From positions 1 through 27,361 of the forward strand of contig DCMF01000044.1 of the NCBI GenBank assembly GCA_002321305.1: a stretch of 27,361 nucleotides of DNA, read 5' to 3'. How positions within the stretch are numbered: position 1 is the stretch's first letter; every line of letters begins with the position of its first letter. Below are positions 16,064-23,309 of this stretch, piece by piece. The notes under the pieces were generated by a model, which was not told the DNA's origin, ran no database searches, and worked only from the letters and a program-made list of their open reading frames with translations. The stretch is from Verrucomicrobia bacterium UBA1629. GTDB lineage: Bacteria > Verrucomicrobiota > Kiritimatiellia > RFP12 > UBA1067. Made by a program: the position numbers and the translations under genes.

Positions 16064-16072
16064 TGGTATAAT
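16064..16072 (+). promoter_or_regulatory. Extended -10 promoter of uppP, predicting a leaderless mRNA
   Basis: TGGTATAAT with a perfect TATAAT at 16067-16072, 8 nt before ATG 16081, the same geometry as murCB. A strong Shine-Dalgarno (TAAGGAGGT at 16041-16049) lies over the murB stop, about 31 nt before the uppP ATG. That is too far to serve it; the only nearby ATG (16063) is followed by a stop after two codons. Confidence 0.6.
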
Positions 16073-16080
16073 ACGCTGTC

Positions 16081-16875
16081 ATGTTCGAAGTCATCGTCTT
16101 AAGTGTGCTGCAGGGCGTCGCGGAGTTCCTGCCGATTTCCAGTTCGGGGCATCTTGTCCTCGGCCGTTCGCTGCTCGGCCTCGGCGAGGTCGGGATGCGG
16201 CTCGACATCTTCCTGCACGTCGGGACGCTCGTCGCCGTCTTCGCGTTCTACGGGGCGACGGTCGGGCGGCTGGCGAAGGGCCTCGTGGATACGGCGTCGC
16301 CGTCGAATCGTGCGGCGGCGTGGTCGTATGCGGCCAAGATCGTCCTTTCGGCCGTGCCGGCGGGCGTGGTCGGCATCCTCTTCAAGGATCAGCTGGAGAC
16401 GGCGTTCGCCGCGCCGAAGGCGGTGGGCGGAGCGCTGCTCTTCACGGGCGTCGTCCTGACGGCGACGCGCTTTCTGCCGAAGGGCGAAAAGGACGTCTCG
16501 CTTTGGCGGGCGTTCCTGATGGGCGTCGCGCAGGCCGTCGCGATCCTGCCGGGCGTCTCGCGTTCGGGCCTGACGCTGGCCGCCGCCCGCGCGGCGAAAG
16601 TGGGCGCCGAAAAGGCCGCCGAGTTCTCGTTCCTCATGAGCGCGCCGCCGATTGCGGGCGCGGCGCTGCTGGAGATCCTGAAGGCCGTCCGCGCGTCCGG
16701 GGCGACTGCCGTGCCGGAGGTCGGCTGGGGACTCTGCGCCGTCGGCGCGGCGCTCGCGGCCGTCGTCGGCTACTTCGCGCTCAAGCTGCTCGTGGCGTCG
16801 CTGAAGGGCCGCTGGTTCTGGCTCTTCGGGCCGTATTGTTTCTTGGTTGGCGCGCTGACGCTGGCGCTTGCGTAA
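16081..16875 (+). CDS. uppP: Undecaprenyl-diphosphatase (BacA/UppP family)
   Basis: A 264-residue polytopic inner-membrane phosphatase that recycles undecaprenyl diphosphate to the monophosphate carrier for peptidoglycan and other surface polymers. The two family signatures are clear: GVAEFLPISSSGHLVLGRSL (residues 11-30) and PGVSRSGLTLAAA (around residue 158). Length and the pattern of 7-8 hydrophobic segments are normal. It follows the MurC-MurB fusion by 37 nt, consistent with a cell-wall cluster, but has its own promoter. rmuC begins 12 nt downstream. Confidence 0.95.
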   Translation: MFEVIVLSVLQGVAEFLPISSSGHLVLGRSLLGLGEVGMRLDIFLHVGTLVAVFAFYGATVGRLAKGLVDTASPSNRAAAWSYAAKIVLSAVPAGVVGILFKDQLETAFAAPKAVGGALLFTGVVLTATRFLPKGEKDVSLWRAFLMGVAQAVAILPGVSRSGLTLAAARAAKVGAEKAAEFSFLMSAPPIAGAALLEILKAVRASGATAVPEVGWGLCAVGAALAAVVGYFALKLLVASLKGRWFWLFGPYCFLVGALTLALA

Positions 16876-16887
16876 AGGGGGATAACG

Positions 16888-18024
16888 ATGTCGGTTGTGA
16901 TTGGCTGCCTTGTCACGGCGATTCTCGTCGCCGCCGTCGCCTATCTGTTCCTGCAGGCCCGGCTCGCGGCGGAGCGGCGCTTCGCGGAGGAGAAGGAGCG
17001 GACGCTCGGCGCGAAGCTGGAGGCGATCGTCGCGCAGGTCTCGGACGTGACGGCGCGTTCGCTTGCCGCGCGCGAGCGGGAGCTCGCGGAGCGGAACGCC
17101 GCGCAGGTGCGGCCGCTCTTCGACCGGATGAAGGGCGACCTCGACGCCTTCCGTCAGGCGGCGGCCGCCGCGCAGACGGAGAACGCGAAGCTCGGCGCGT
17201 CGCTGAAGACGCAGATCGAGGAGGTCGGGAAGAAGGCCGAGGGGCTGGGACGCCAGGCGGACGAGTTCGTGACGGCCCTGAAGGGCGGCAACAAGGTGCA
17301 GGGCAACTGGGGCGAGGGCATTCTCGCGAAGACGCTGGAGGACGCGGGCCTCGTGAAGGGCGAGAACTTCACGGAGCAGGAGGGGACGCGCGCCGACCGT
17401 CCCGACGTCACCGTCTTCGACGGCGCGGGACACAGGATCTTCATCGACGCGAAGGTCAACATCACCGATTTCATCGATGCGGTCAACGCGGCGAACGAGG
17501 GGCGGGCGGAAGAGTCCGCCGCGCTGATGAGGAAGCACGCCGCGAGCGTGCGCGAGCAGGTGAAGCGGCTGGCGGCGAAGGACTATCCGCGCGCGCTGGG
17601 CGGCGCGGAGGTCGTCATCATGTTCCTGCCGAGCGAGGCGACCTATTCGGCGGCGGTCATCGCCGACCCGTCGCTCATCGGGTTCGCGAACGCGCAGAAG
17701 GTCGTGCTCGCGACGCCGCAGACGCTGCTCACGCTGCTGACGCTCTTCCGGCTCGGCATCGTCCACCAGCAGGTCGAGAAGAACAACGCCGAGATCCACC
17801 GGCGCGCCCAGCAGGTCGTCGAGCGCATTGACTTGGCGTTCGTCGCGTTCGAGAAGGTCGGCAAGGCGCTGGACGACGCGACGGCGAAGTACCACGAGAC
17901 GCTGCGCAAGCTCGGGCTGGAGGGCGGTGCGCAGAACGTCCTCACGCCGGCGAAGGAGCTGGCGCGCCTGACCGATTCGGCGGCCAAGCGCAGCGCCAAG
18001 GCCTTTCAGGACGAGAAGGGCTGA
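16888..18024 (+). CDS. rmuC: RmuC-family DNA recombination protein
   Basis: A 378-residue protein with an N-terminal membrane anchor (residues 2-24), a coiled coil (about 25-110, Ala/Glu/Arg-rich) and the PD-(D/E)XK-like RmuC domain. The domain starts with VQGNWGEGILAKTLEDAGL and continues through RPDVTVFDG, FIDAKVNITDF, VIMFLPSEATYSAA and QKVVLATPQTLLTLL. Family members limit inversions and rearrangements between short inverted repeats; the biochemical activity is poorly defined. AAGGGGG precedes the ATG. It is probably co-transcribed with uppP (12-nt gap) and the downstream regulator (3-nt gap). Confidence 0.92.
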   Translation: MSVVIGCLVTAILVAAVAYLFLQARLAAERRFAEEKERTLGAKLEAIVAQVSDVTARSLAARERELAERNAAQVRPLFDRMKGDLDAFRQAAAAAQTENAKLGASLKTQIEEVGKKAEGLGRQADEFVTALKGGNKVQGNWGEGILAKTLEDAGLVKGENFTEQEGTRADRPDVTVFDGAGHRIFIDAKVNITDFIDAVNAANEGRAEESAALMRKHAASVREQVKRLAAKDYPRALGGAEVVIMFLPSEATYSAAVIADPSLIGFANAQKVVLATPQTLLTLLTLFRLGIVHQQVEKNNAEIHRRAQQVVERIDLAFVAFEKVGKALDDATAKYHETLRKLGLEGGAQNVLTPAKELARLTDSAAKRSAKAFQDEKG

Positions 18025-18027
18025 GAC

Positions 18028-19152
18028 GTGCGCGGTCCCACGGCAGGCGGGAACGGGAAGCCCGACGGAGTCCGGCGTCCGCGCGCGGGCCTGGGGCATC
18101 AGGAGATCTTCGAGCGGCTGCGGCGGGAGATCCTCTCCGGCAAGTTCGGCTCGGAGGCCGGCCTGCCGAGCGAGACGGCTCTCGCGCGGCGCTTCGGCGT
18201 GAGCCGTCCGACGATGAGCCGCGTGATGCTCGACATGAAGCGCGAGGGCCTGATCGTCACGCACCGGGGCGCGCCGGCGCTGCTGACGCGCTTTGCGCGC
18301 AATGCGACGGGCGCCCTGGGCATTGTCGTTCCGGGCGTGTGCTACGCCGAGATCTTCTCGCCGATCGTCGGCGTGCTGAAGCGGCTTGCCGAGCAGGGCG
18401 GCTGGCGCGTCCTGACGGAAGCCATCCGGAGCGACAAGCCGACCGTGCGGATGCGCGAGGCGCGGCGGATCGCCTACCTCTTCGCGAAGGAGCGCGTCGC
18501 GGGCGTCTTCTTCCAGCCGCTGGAGTTCGTCGCGGACTACACGGCGGCTTCGCGCGCCGTCCTGGCGAACTTCGACGCGCTCGGCATCCCGGTCCTCCTG
18601 CTGGACTATGACATCGTGCCGCCGCCCGACCGCTCCGAGTACGACCTGGTCGGCATCGACAACGTGTCGGCGGGGCTGGCCGTCGGGCGGCACCTGGTCC
18701 GCTCGGGCGCGAAGAACGTCTGCTTCCTGCAGCGTCCGGGCGCGGCGCCGACCGTGTCGGACCGCCTGCGCGGCGTCGCGTGCGCGATGCTGGAGGCGAA
18801 CCTGCCCTGGTCGTGCCGGACCCATGTCCTCCGCTGCGAACCGGAGAGCCGCCGGGCCGTCTCGCGGTTCGTCGCCGCCCGGAAGCCGGACGCGATCGTG
18901 TCCGGCAACGATGCGGCCGCGGCCCGGCTGGAGGAGACGCTCGCCGCGCTCGGACGGGCGGACGGCATCCGGCTCGCGGGCTTTGACGACGTGGACATCG
19001 CGGCCCGCCTCGGCCTGACGACGTGCCGTCAGCCGCTCGAGGACCTCGCGCACGTCGCGTTCCAGACGCTGCTCCAGCGCATCCGGTCGCCGTACCTGCC
19101 GCCGCGCACGGTCCGGCTGTCCGCACCGCTCGTCGTGCGGTCTCGGGCCTGA
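18028..19152 (+). CDS. AraR-like transcriptional regulator (GntR winged helix plus LacI sugar-binding domain)
   Basis: A 374-residue chimeric repressor. Residues 14-85 are a GntR winged helix (IFERLRREILSGKFGSEAGL, SETALARRFGVSRPTMSRV). Residues 95-370 are a LacI/periplasmic-binding-type effector domain (GALGIVVPGVCYAEIFSPIV, VGIDNVSAGLAVGRHLVRSG, PDAIVSGNDAAA, GFDDVDIAARLGLTT). This pairing is the AraR design. The start is GTG with AAGGG 7 nt upstream. Immediately after the stop is TTGTATTTACAG, close to the AraR-type operator, then the promoter of the beta-mannosidase operon. It therefore probably controls that operon in response to a sugar, perhaps mannose or a mannoside. Confidence 0.88.
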   Translation: MRGPTAGGNGKPDGVRRPRAGLGHQEIFERLRREILSGKFGSEAGLPSETALARRFGVSRPTMSRVMLDMKREGLIVTHRGAPALLTRFARNATGALGIVVPGVCYAEIFSPIVGVLKRLAEQGGWRVLTEAIRSDKPTVRMREARRIAYLFAKERVAGVFFQPLEFVADYTAASRAVLANFDALGIPVLLLDYDIVPPPDRSEYDLVGIDNVSAGLAVGRHLVRSGAKNVCFLQRPGAAPTVSDRLRGVACAMLEANLPWSCRTHVLRCEPESRRAVSRFVAARKPDAIVSGNDAAAARLEETLAALGRADGIRLAGFDDVDIAARLGLTTCRQPLEDLAHVAFQTLLQRIRSPYLPPRTVRLSAPLVVRSRA

Positions 19153-19160
19153 AAAAAAAC

Positions 19161-19172
19161 TTGTATTTACAG
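19161..19172. promoter_or_regulatory. AraR-like operator upstream of the beta-mannosidase operon
   Basis: TTGTATTTACAG contains the palindrome TGTA-TT-TACA (19162-19171), the core of AraR-type sites (TTGTACGTACAA-like). It lies between the stop of the GntR/LacI regulator gene and the -10 box at 19199. Binding here would overlap or lie just upstream of the -35 region, suiting repression. Confidence 0.55.
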
Positions 19173-19195
19173 GTCTGTTCAATCCGTCTGTCCTG

Positions 19196-19204
19196 TGGTA
19201 TAAT
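19196..19204 (+). promoter_or_regulatory. Extended -10 promoter of the beta-mannosidase operon
   Basis: TGGTATAAT with a perfect TATAAT at 19199-19204. The -35 is poor (TGTTCA, 19176-19181, 17-nt spacer). The leader to ATG 19295 is about 85 nt and ends with AAAGGAG. Confidence 0.65.
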
Positions 19205-19294
19205 GTCGTGCGGCGTGGACGAGCGCGGGGTCGAGGTCGGCTTCGGGCGCTTTCGTGCGCGCCAGCGAAACGAGAACAAAGGAGACGAAATTCG

Positions 19295-21616
19295 ATGATT
19301 GCGCTGATTGCCGCCCTGCTGTCGCTCAACGGGGAGTGGAAGCTTTCGTATTGGCCCGAGCCCGATTCGGGCGCGCTGCGGGCGCTGCCCGCGCCGGCGA
19401 CGGCCCAGACCGTCACGGCGACCGTGCCCGGGAACTGCGAGCTTGACCTTGTCCGGGCGGGCGTTCTGCCTCCGCCGGAAGTCGGGCTGAACGCGCGGGC
19501 GTTCCGTCCGTACGAGGGCTACCAGTGGCTGTACGAGAAGGCCTTCGAGGCGCCGGCGGTCGCCGCCGGCGGGCGGGCCGTCCTCGTCTTCGACGGCATC
19601 GACACGCTTGCGGACGTCTTCCTGAACGGCGAACGGATCGGCGAGACGGCCAACATGCTCGTCGCCCACCGCTTCGACGTCACGGAGCGCCTGAAGCAGG
19701 GGACGAACGTCGTGCAGGTCCTCCTGCGCAGCGTGCTGCTCGATTCCAAGACGAAGACATTGGGCGAGCTGGGCTACACGATGCAGGGCGGCGCCGAGGG
19801 CGAGCCGTACCGCAAGGCCGGGCACATGGGCGGCTGGGACATCTTCCCGCGCCTGTTCGTCTCGGGGCTCTGGCGTGACGTCCGCGTGGAGACGCAGGGT
19901 CCGATCCGCATTGACCAGACGAGCTGGATCGTGAAGTCCATCGACCGCGCCGCCCGGCGCGCCACGGTGGTCGGGTCCTGCCGGATCGACCTGCCGTTTG
20001 CGGAGCTGGACCGCGCGCAGGTGACGGTGGGGCTCCGTCGTGCCGGGAAGGTCGTGGCGCAGCAGACGTCCAGGGCGCGGCACTTCCAGCACAAGTTCGC
20101 GCTGTCCGTCTCCGACGCGGCGTTCTGGTGGCCGCGCGGGTTCGGCGAGCCGGCCCTGTACGAGGCCTTCGTGGAGGTCGTCGGCGCGGACGGCGCGCAC
20201 CGCGCGCGGCACGCGGAGCGCATCGGCCTGCGCACGGTCGAGCTTGTCCGCGACGACATCTACGGGCCGGAGCGTCCGGGGCAGTTCCTCTTCAAGGTGA
20301 ACGGCGAGCCGCTCTACGTGCGCGGCTCAAACTGGGTGCCGCTCGATGCGCTTCACGGCCGCGACGCCGCGCGCCTCCTGCCGACGCTGGAACTCTTCAG
20401 GGACCTGAACTGCAACATGATCCGCGTCTGGGGCGGCGGCGTCTACGAGCCCGACGCGTTCTTCGACTGGTGCGACGAGAACGGCGTGCTCGTGTGGCAG
20501 GACTTCATGACGGGCTGCTCGATGTTCCCCTTCGACCCCGACTACCAGCGGCAGACGCGGGAGGAGGCGATCCGGGTCGTCCTCCGCTTCCGCAACCACC
20601 CGTCGCTCGCCCTGTGGAGCGGCAACAACGAGAACGACGGCGCCCCGCGCTGGCGGCTGGGCCGTTCGCCGGCGATCCACTGGGACCCGACCGACGACGT
20701 GACGAGCCGCGTCACGCTGCCGACCGTCGTGCGGGAGTTCGACGTGACGCGCCCCTACTTGCCGAGCTCGCCCTACTATTCGCCCGATGTCGTGGCCGGG
20801 CGGGCGCAGCCGAGCGAGGAGCATCTCTGGGGGGCGCGCGCGTACTACAAGGTGCCGTTCTACACGAACGCGCCGTGCTGGTTCGCGAGCGAGATGGGCT
20901 ATCACGGCTGCCCGAACCGCGCGTCGCTGGAGCGGATGATGACGCCGGGCGGCGTCTACCCCTGGACGAAGGTCACCGGAAAGGACCCGAAGCGGGACTA
21001 TCACTGGAACGAAGAATGGCAGCTCAAGGCGTCCGACCCGTGGCTGGACGGGTCCGGCTTCCACCGCAACTCGCTCATGACGAACCAGGTGAAGCTGCAG
21101 TTCGGCGACGTGCCGACGGACCTGGACGACTTCATCCTGGCCTCCCAGATCGTGCAGGCCGAGGCGATGAAGACGTTCGTGGAGCTTTTCCGCTCGCAGA
21201 AGTTCACGCGGAAGAACGGGCTCATCTGGTGGAACGTCCGCGACGGCTGGCCGCAGATCTCCGATGCGGTCGTCGACTACTACGGCGGCAAGAAGCGGGC
21301 GTACTACGCCATTCGCAACGTGCAGCACGACCAGCTCGTCCTGGTGCGCGACGATCACGCCGTCGTCGCCGTCAACGACACGCTCCGGCCCGTCTCCGGA
21401 AAGGTGAAGATCGTCGACCGGGGAAGCGGGCGGACGCTGTTCGAGGCGAGCTATGCGGTTCCGGCGAACGCGGCGAAGGAAATCGGCTCGGTGGACTGGA
21501 CGGGGCAGGGCATTCTCGACATCCGCTATGAACAGGGCGGCGAATCCCATGAGAACTGGTTCCTCTACGGCGAACCTCCGTTCGACTTCCGGGAGGTGAA
21601 GGAGTGGATGAAATGA
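19295..21616 (+). CDS. GH2-family beta-mannosidase
   Basis: A 773-residue glycoside hydrolase. The N-terminal jelly-roll starts at SLNGEWKLSYWPEP. The (beta/alpha)8 domain shows VNGEPLYVRGSNWVPLDAL, NMIRVWGGGVYE, the acid/base Glu446 in LWSGNNENDG and the nucleophile Glu533 in FASEMGYHGCPN, the pattern of exo-acting GH2 beta-mannosidases rather than beta-galactosidases. It should release mannose from the non-reducing end of beta-mannosides. The open frame extends to 19208, but AAAGGAG at 19278-19284 and the domain boundary support ATG 19295. The leader MIALIAALLS is hydrophobic but short and lacks a basic end, so export is uncertain. The stop overlaps the ROK kinase start (ATGA). Confidence 0.9.
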   Translation: MIALIAALLSLNGEWKLSYWPEPDSGALRALPAPATAQTVTATVPGNCELDLVRAGVLPPPEVGLNARAFRPYEGYQWLYEKAFEAPAVAAGGRAVLVFDGIDTLADVFLNGERIGETANMLVAHRFDVTERLKQGTNVVQVLLRSVLLDSKTKTLGELGYTMQGGAEGEPYRKAGHMGGWDIFPRLFVSGLWRDVRVETQGPIRIDQTSWIVKSIDRAARRATVVGSCRIDLPFAELDRAQVTVGLRRAGKVVAQQTSRARHFQHKFALSVSDAAFWWPRGFGEPALYEAFVEVVGADGAHRARHAERIGLRTVELVRDDIYGPERPGQFLFKVNGEPLYVRGSNWVPLDALHGRDAARLLPTLELFRDLNCNMIRVWGGGVYEPDAFFDWCDENGVLVWQDFMTGCSMFPFDPDYQRQTREEAIRVVLRFRNHPSLALWSGNNENDGAPRWRLGRSPAIHWDPTDDVTSRVTLPTVVREFDVTRPYLPSSPYYSPDVVAGRAQPSEEHLWGARAYYKVPFYTNAPCWFASEMGYHGCPNRASLERMMTPGGVYPWTKVTGKDPKRDYHWNEEWQLKASDPWLDGSGFHRNSLMTNQVKLQFGDVPTDLDDFILASQIVQAEAMKTFVELFRSQKFTRKNGLIWWNVRDGWPQISDAVVDYYGGKKRAYYAIRNVQHDQLVLVRDDHAVVAVNDTLRPVSGKVKIVDRGSGRTLFEASYAVPANAAKEIGSVDWTGQGILDIRYEQGGESHENWFLYGEPPFDFREVKEWMK

Positions 21617-22581
21617 ATGTCCTGATCGGCCTTGACATCGGCGGCACGAAGTGCGCGCTGTCCGTCGGCGACGGCACGGCGGACACAGTGAAGATCCTTC
21701 ATCGCGAGGCGTTTCCGACGGCGGGCCTCTCGTGGCGGCAGGTGCTGGAGGCGTTCGCCGCGCGCATTGACGCCTACCTCGCCCCCCCCCCATCCCCCAC
21801 CTCTCATCCCTCATCCCTCATCTCCCATTCCCCATCCCTCGAGTCCATCGGCATCAGCTGCGGCGGGCCGCTCGACTCGCGGCGCGGCGTCATCCTCTCG
21901 CCGCCGAACCTGCCGGGGTGGGACGACGTGCCGGTCGTGTCGTTCTTCGCCGACCGCTACCACGTGCCTGTGCACCTGCAGAACGACGCGAACGCCTGCG
22001 CCTATGCCGAATGGAAGTTCGGCGCGGGCCGCGGCACGCGGAACATGGTGTTCATGACGTTCGGGACGGGGCTGGGCGCGGGGCTGGTCCTTGACGGGCG
22101 GCTCTATTCGGGCACGAACGACAACGCGGGCGAGATTGGGCACATCCGCCTCGCGCCGACCGGGCCTGTCGGCTACAACAAGGCGGGGAGCGCGGAGGGC
22201 TTCTGCTCCGGCGCGGGACTTGCGAAGCTGGCGAAGATCCGCGCGGCGGAGCAGGGCGTGACGCTGCCCGACGACTTCAGCGCGAAAGAGCTCTTCCGCC
22301 GCATGGACGCGGGCGATGCGTTCTGCGCCTCGGTCTTTCGCGAGTCGGCGGCGCACCTCGCGACGATTCTTGCGTATGTGATCGACATCCTCAACCCGGA
22401 GGTCATCGTGCTGGGCGGCGTGTTCATGCGTCAGGCAGACCGCTTCCTGAAGGAAGTCGAGCCGATCCTTGCGCGCGAGGCGCTGCCGTTTGCGCGGCAG
22501 GTCTGCCGGATCGTCCCGGCGGGGCTGTCCGAGAACGTCGGCGACTACGCGGCGCTGGCGGTGGCGGGGATGAGAGAGTGA
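21613..22581 (+). CDS. ROK-family sugar kinase lacking the zinc motif, with a low-complexity insert
   Basis: A 322-residue sugar kinase. Seen: the ATP phosphate loop GLDIGGTKCAL, catalytic Asp in QNDANACAYAEW, FGTGLGAG and AGEIGHIRL. The zinc-binding CxCGxxGCxE of most ROK kinases is replaced by VGYNKAGSAEGFCSG, a form known in some ROK subfamilies. GTG 21604 is also in frame, but AAGGAG (21598-21603) suits ATG 21613, which overlaps the mannosidase stop. Residues about 57-76 are a Pro/Ser-rich insert from a pyrimidine repeat (21781-21840) between the first helix and the SIGISCGGPLD strand. Downstream of a beta-mannosidase it may phosphorylate mannose, but the substrate is not readable from sequence. 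Confidence 0.85.
   Translation: MNVLIGLDIGGTKCALSVGDGTADTVKILHREAFPTAGLSWRQVLEAFAARIDAYLAPPPSPTSHPSSLISHSPSLESIGISCGGPLDSRRGVILSPPNLPGWDDVPVVSFFADRYHVPVHLQNDANACAYAEWKFGAGRGTRNMVFMTFGTGLGAGLVLDGRLYSGTNDNAGEIGHIRLAPTGPVGYNKAGSAEGFCSGAGLAKLAKIRAAEQGVTLPDDFSAKELFRRMDAGDAFCASVFRESAAHLATILAYVIDILNPEVIVLGGVFMRQADRFLKEVEPILAREALPFARQVCRIVPAGLSENVGDYAALAVAGMRE
21781..21840 (+). repeat. Pyrimidine-rich low-complexity repeat inside the ROK kinase gene
   Basis: A poly-C run followed by degenerate CTCATCCC/CCCATTCCC units, essentially without purines except A. It is in frame and encodes APPPSPTSHPSSLISHSPSL. Composition differs sharply from the flanking coding sequence. Confidence 0.85.
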
Positions 22582-22583
22582 GA

Positions 22584-22619
22584 GAATGGTCGAATAATCG
22601 AATGAGCGAATGGTCGAAT
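22584..22619 (+). repeat. GAATGGTCGAAT direct repeats between the ROK kinase and gmhA
   Basis: The 12-mer GAATGGTCGAAT occurs at 22584-22595 and 22608-22619 (24-nt period) with a third partial CGAAT unit between. This low-complexity stretch fills most of the 55-nt gap and lies just before the gmhA ribosome binding site. Confidence 0.75.
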
Positions 22620-22636
22620 GAGAAAGGGAGAGGATC

Positions 22637-23266
22637 ATGAACAGCATTCTTGACGAGCTTTACGAACGGTATCCGCAGCTGAAGGGCTGCGAAGGCGAGA
22701 TTTCAAAGGCACACGAGATTCTGCTCGCGTGCTGTCGGGCGGGCGGCACGGTGCTGACGTGCGGCAACGGCGGCAGCGCGGCGGACGCCGAGCATATCGT
22801 CGGCGAGCTGATGAAGAAGTTCCGCAAGCGCCGTGCGATTCCGGCGGAGCTTGCGGCGAAGCTGCCGCCGGAACTCGCGGCGAAGCTGGAGGGGGCGTTG
22901 CCGGCGGTCTCGCTTGTCTCGATGAGCGGCATCCTCACGGCGTTCGCGAATGACGTCGCGTGGGAGACGGCGTTCGCGCAGCAGGTTCTGGGGCTTGGGC
23001 GCGCGGGCGACGTGCTGATCGCGCTTTCGACGAGCGGCAACAGCGCGAACTGCGTGAACGCCGCGCGCGTTGCGCGGGCGAAGGGGCTGAAGGTCGTTTC
23101 GCTGACGGGCGCGGGCGGCGGACGCCTCGGCGAATGCGCGGACGCCGCGATTGCCGTGCCGGAGACGGAGACCTACAAGGTCCAGGAGCTGCACCTGCCG
23201 GTCTACCACGCGCTCTGCGCGGCGCTGGAGGACGATCTGTTCGGCGGCGGTTCCGATATGACATGA
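22637..23266 (+). CDS. gmhA: SIS-domain isomerase, GmhA (phosphoheptose isomerase) type
   Basis: A 209-residue cytoplasmic sugar-phosphate isomerase. Seen: LTCGNGGSAADAEHIVGELM, LSTSGNSANCVNAARVA, SLTGAGGGRLGECADAAIAV and the terminal QELHLPVYHALCAALEDDLF. These are the GmhA signature blocks, so conversion of sedoheptulose 7-phosphate to D-glycero-manno-heptose 7-phosphate for lipopolysaccharide core is the default call. A segment around residues 75-92 (LAAKLPPELAAKLEGALPA) is longer than in enterobacterial GmhA. GGGAGAGG precedes the ATG. Its position after a beta-mannosidase and sugar kinase leaves open a role on another sugar phosphate. Confidence 0.8.
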   Translation: MNSILDELYERYPQLKGCEGEISKAHEILLACCRAGGTVLTCGNGGSAADAEHIVGELMKKFRKRRAIPAELAAKLPPELAAKLEGALPAVSLVSMSGILTAFANDVAWETAFAQQVLGLGRAGDVLIALSTSGNSANCVNAARVARAKGLKVVSLTGAGGGRLGECADAAIAVPETETYKVQELHLPVYHALCAALEDDLFGGGSDMT

Positions 23267-23285
23267 CGTGTTTCGCCTGATGGCG

Positions 23286-23299
23286 GCACTGTACAGTGC
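23286..23299. promoter_or_regulatory. Perfect palindrome upstream of the glnK promoter
   Basis: GCACTGTACAGTGC is a 14-bp perfect palindrome. Its GCAC...GTGC ends recall NtrC-type sites, though the spacing is 6 instead of 7 nt. It overlaps the element TACAGTGCGCGTAAT (23292-23306) shared with the gdhA promoter and lies about 45 nt upstream of the -24 box. Confidence 0.55.
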
Positions 23300-23309
23300 G
23301 CGTAATCAG

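Noticed and set aside
16041..16068. A short peptide gene behind TAAGGAGGT upstream of uppP
   Set aside because: The only in-range ATG is followed by a stop after two codons.
16099..19416. A 1,105-residue minus-strand frame across uppP, rmuC and the regulator
   Set aside because: It is antisense to three genes with clear family motifs and has shadow composition; no ribosome binding site or domain was seen.
23286..23306. Canonical NtrC binding site
   Set aside because: GCAC and GTGC ends are separated by 6 rather than 7 nt, and the gdhA copy lacks the GCAC half. It is reported as an unidentified activator site instead.
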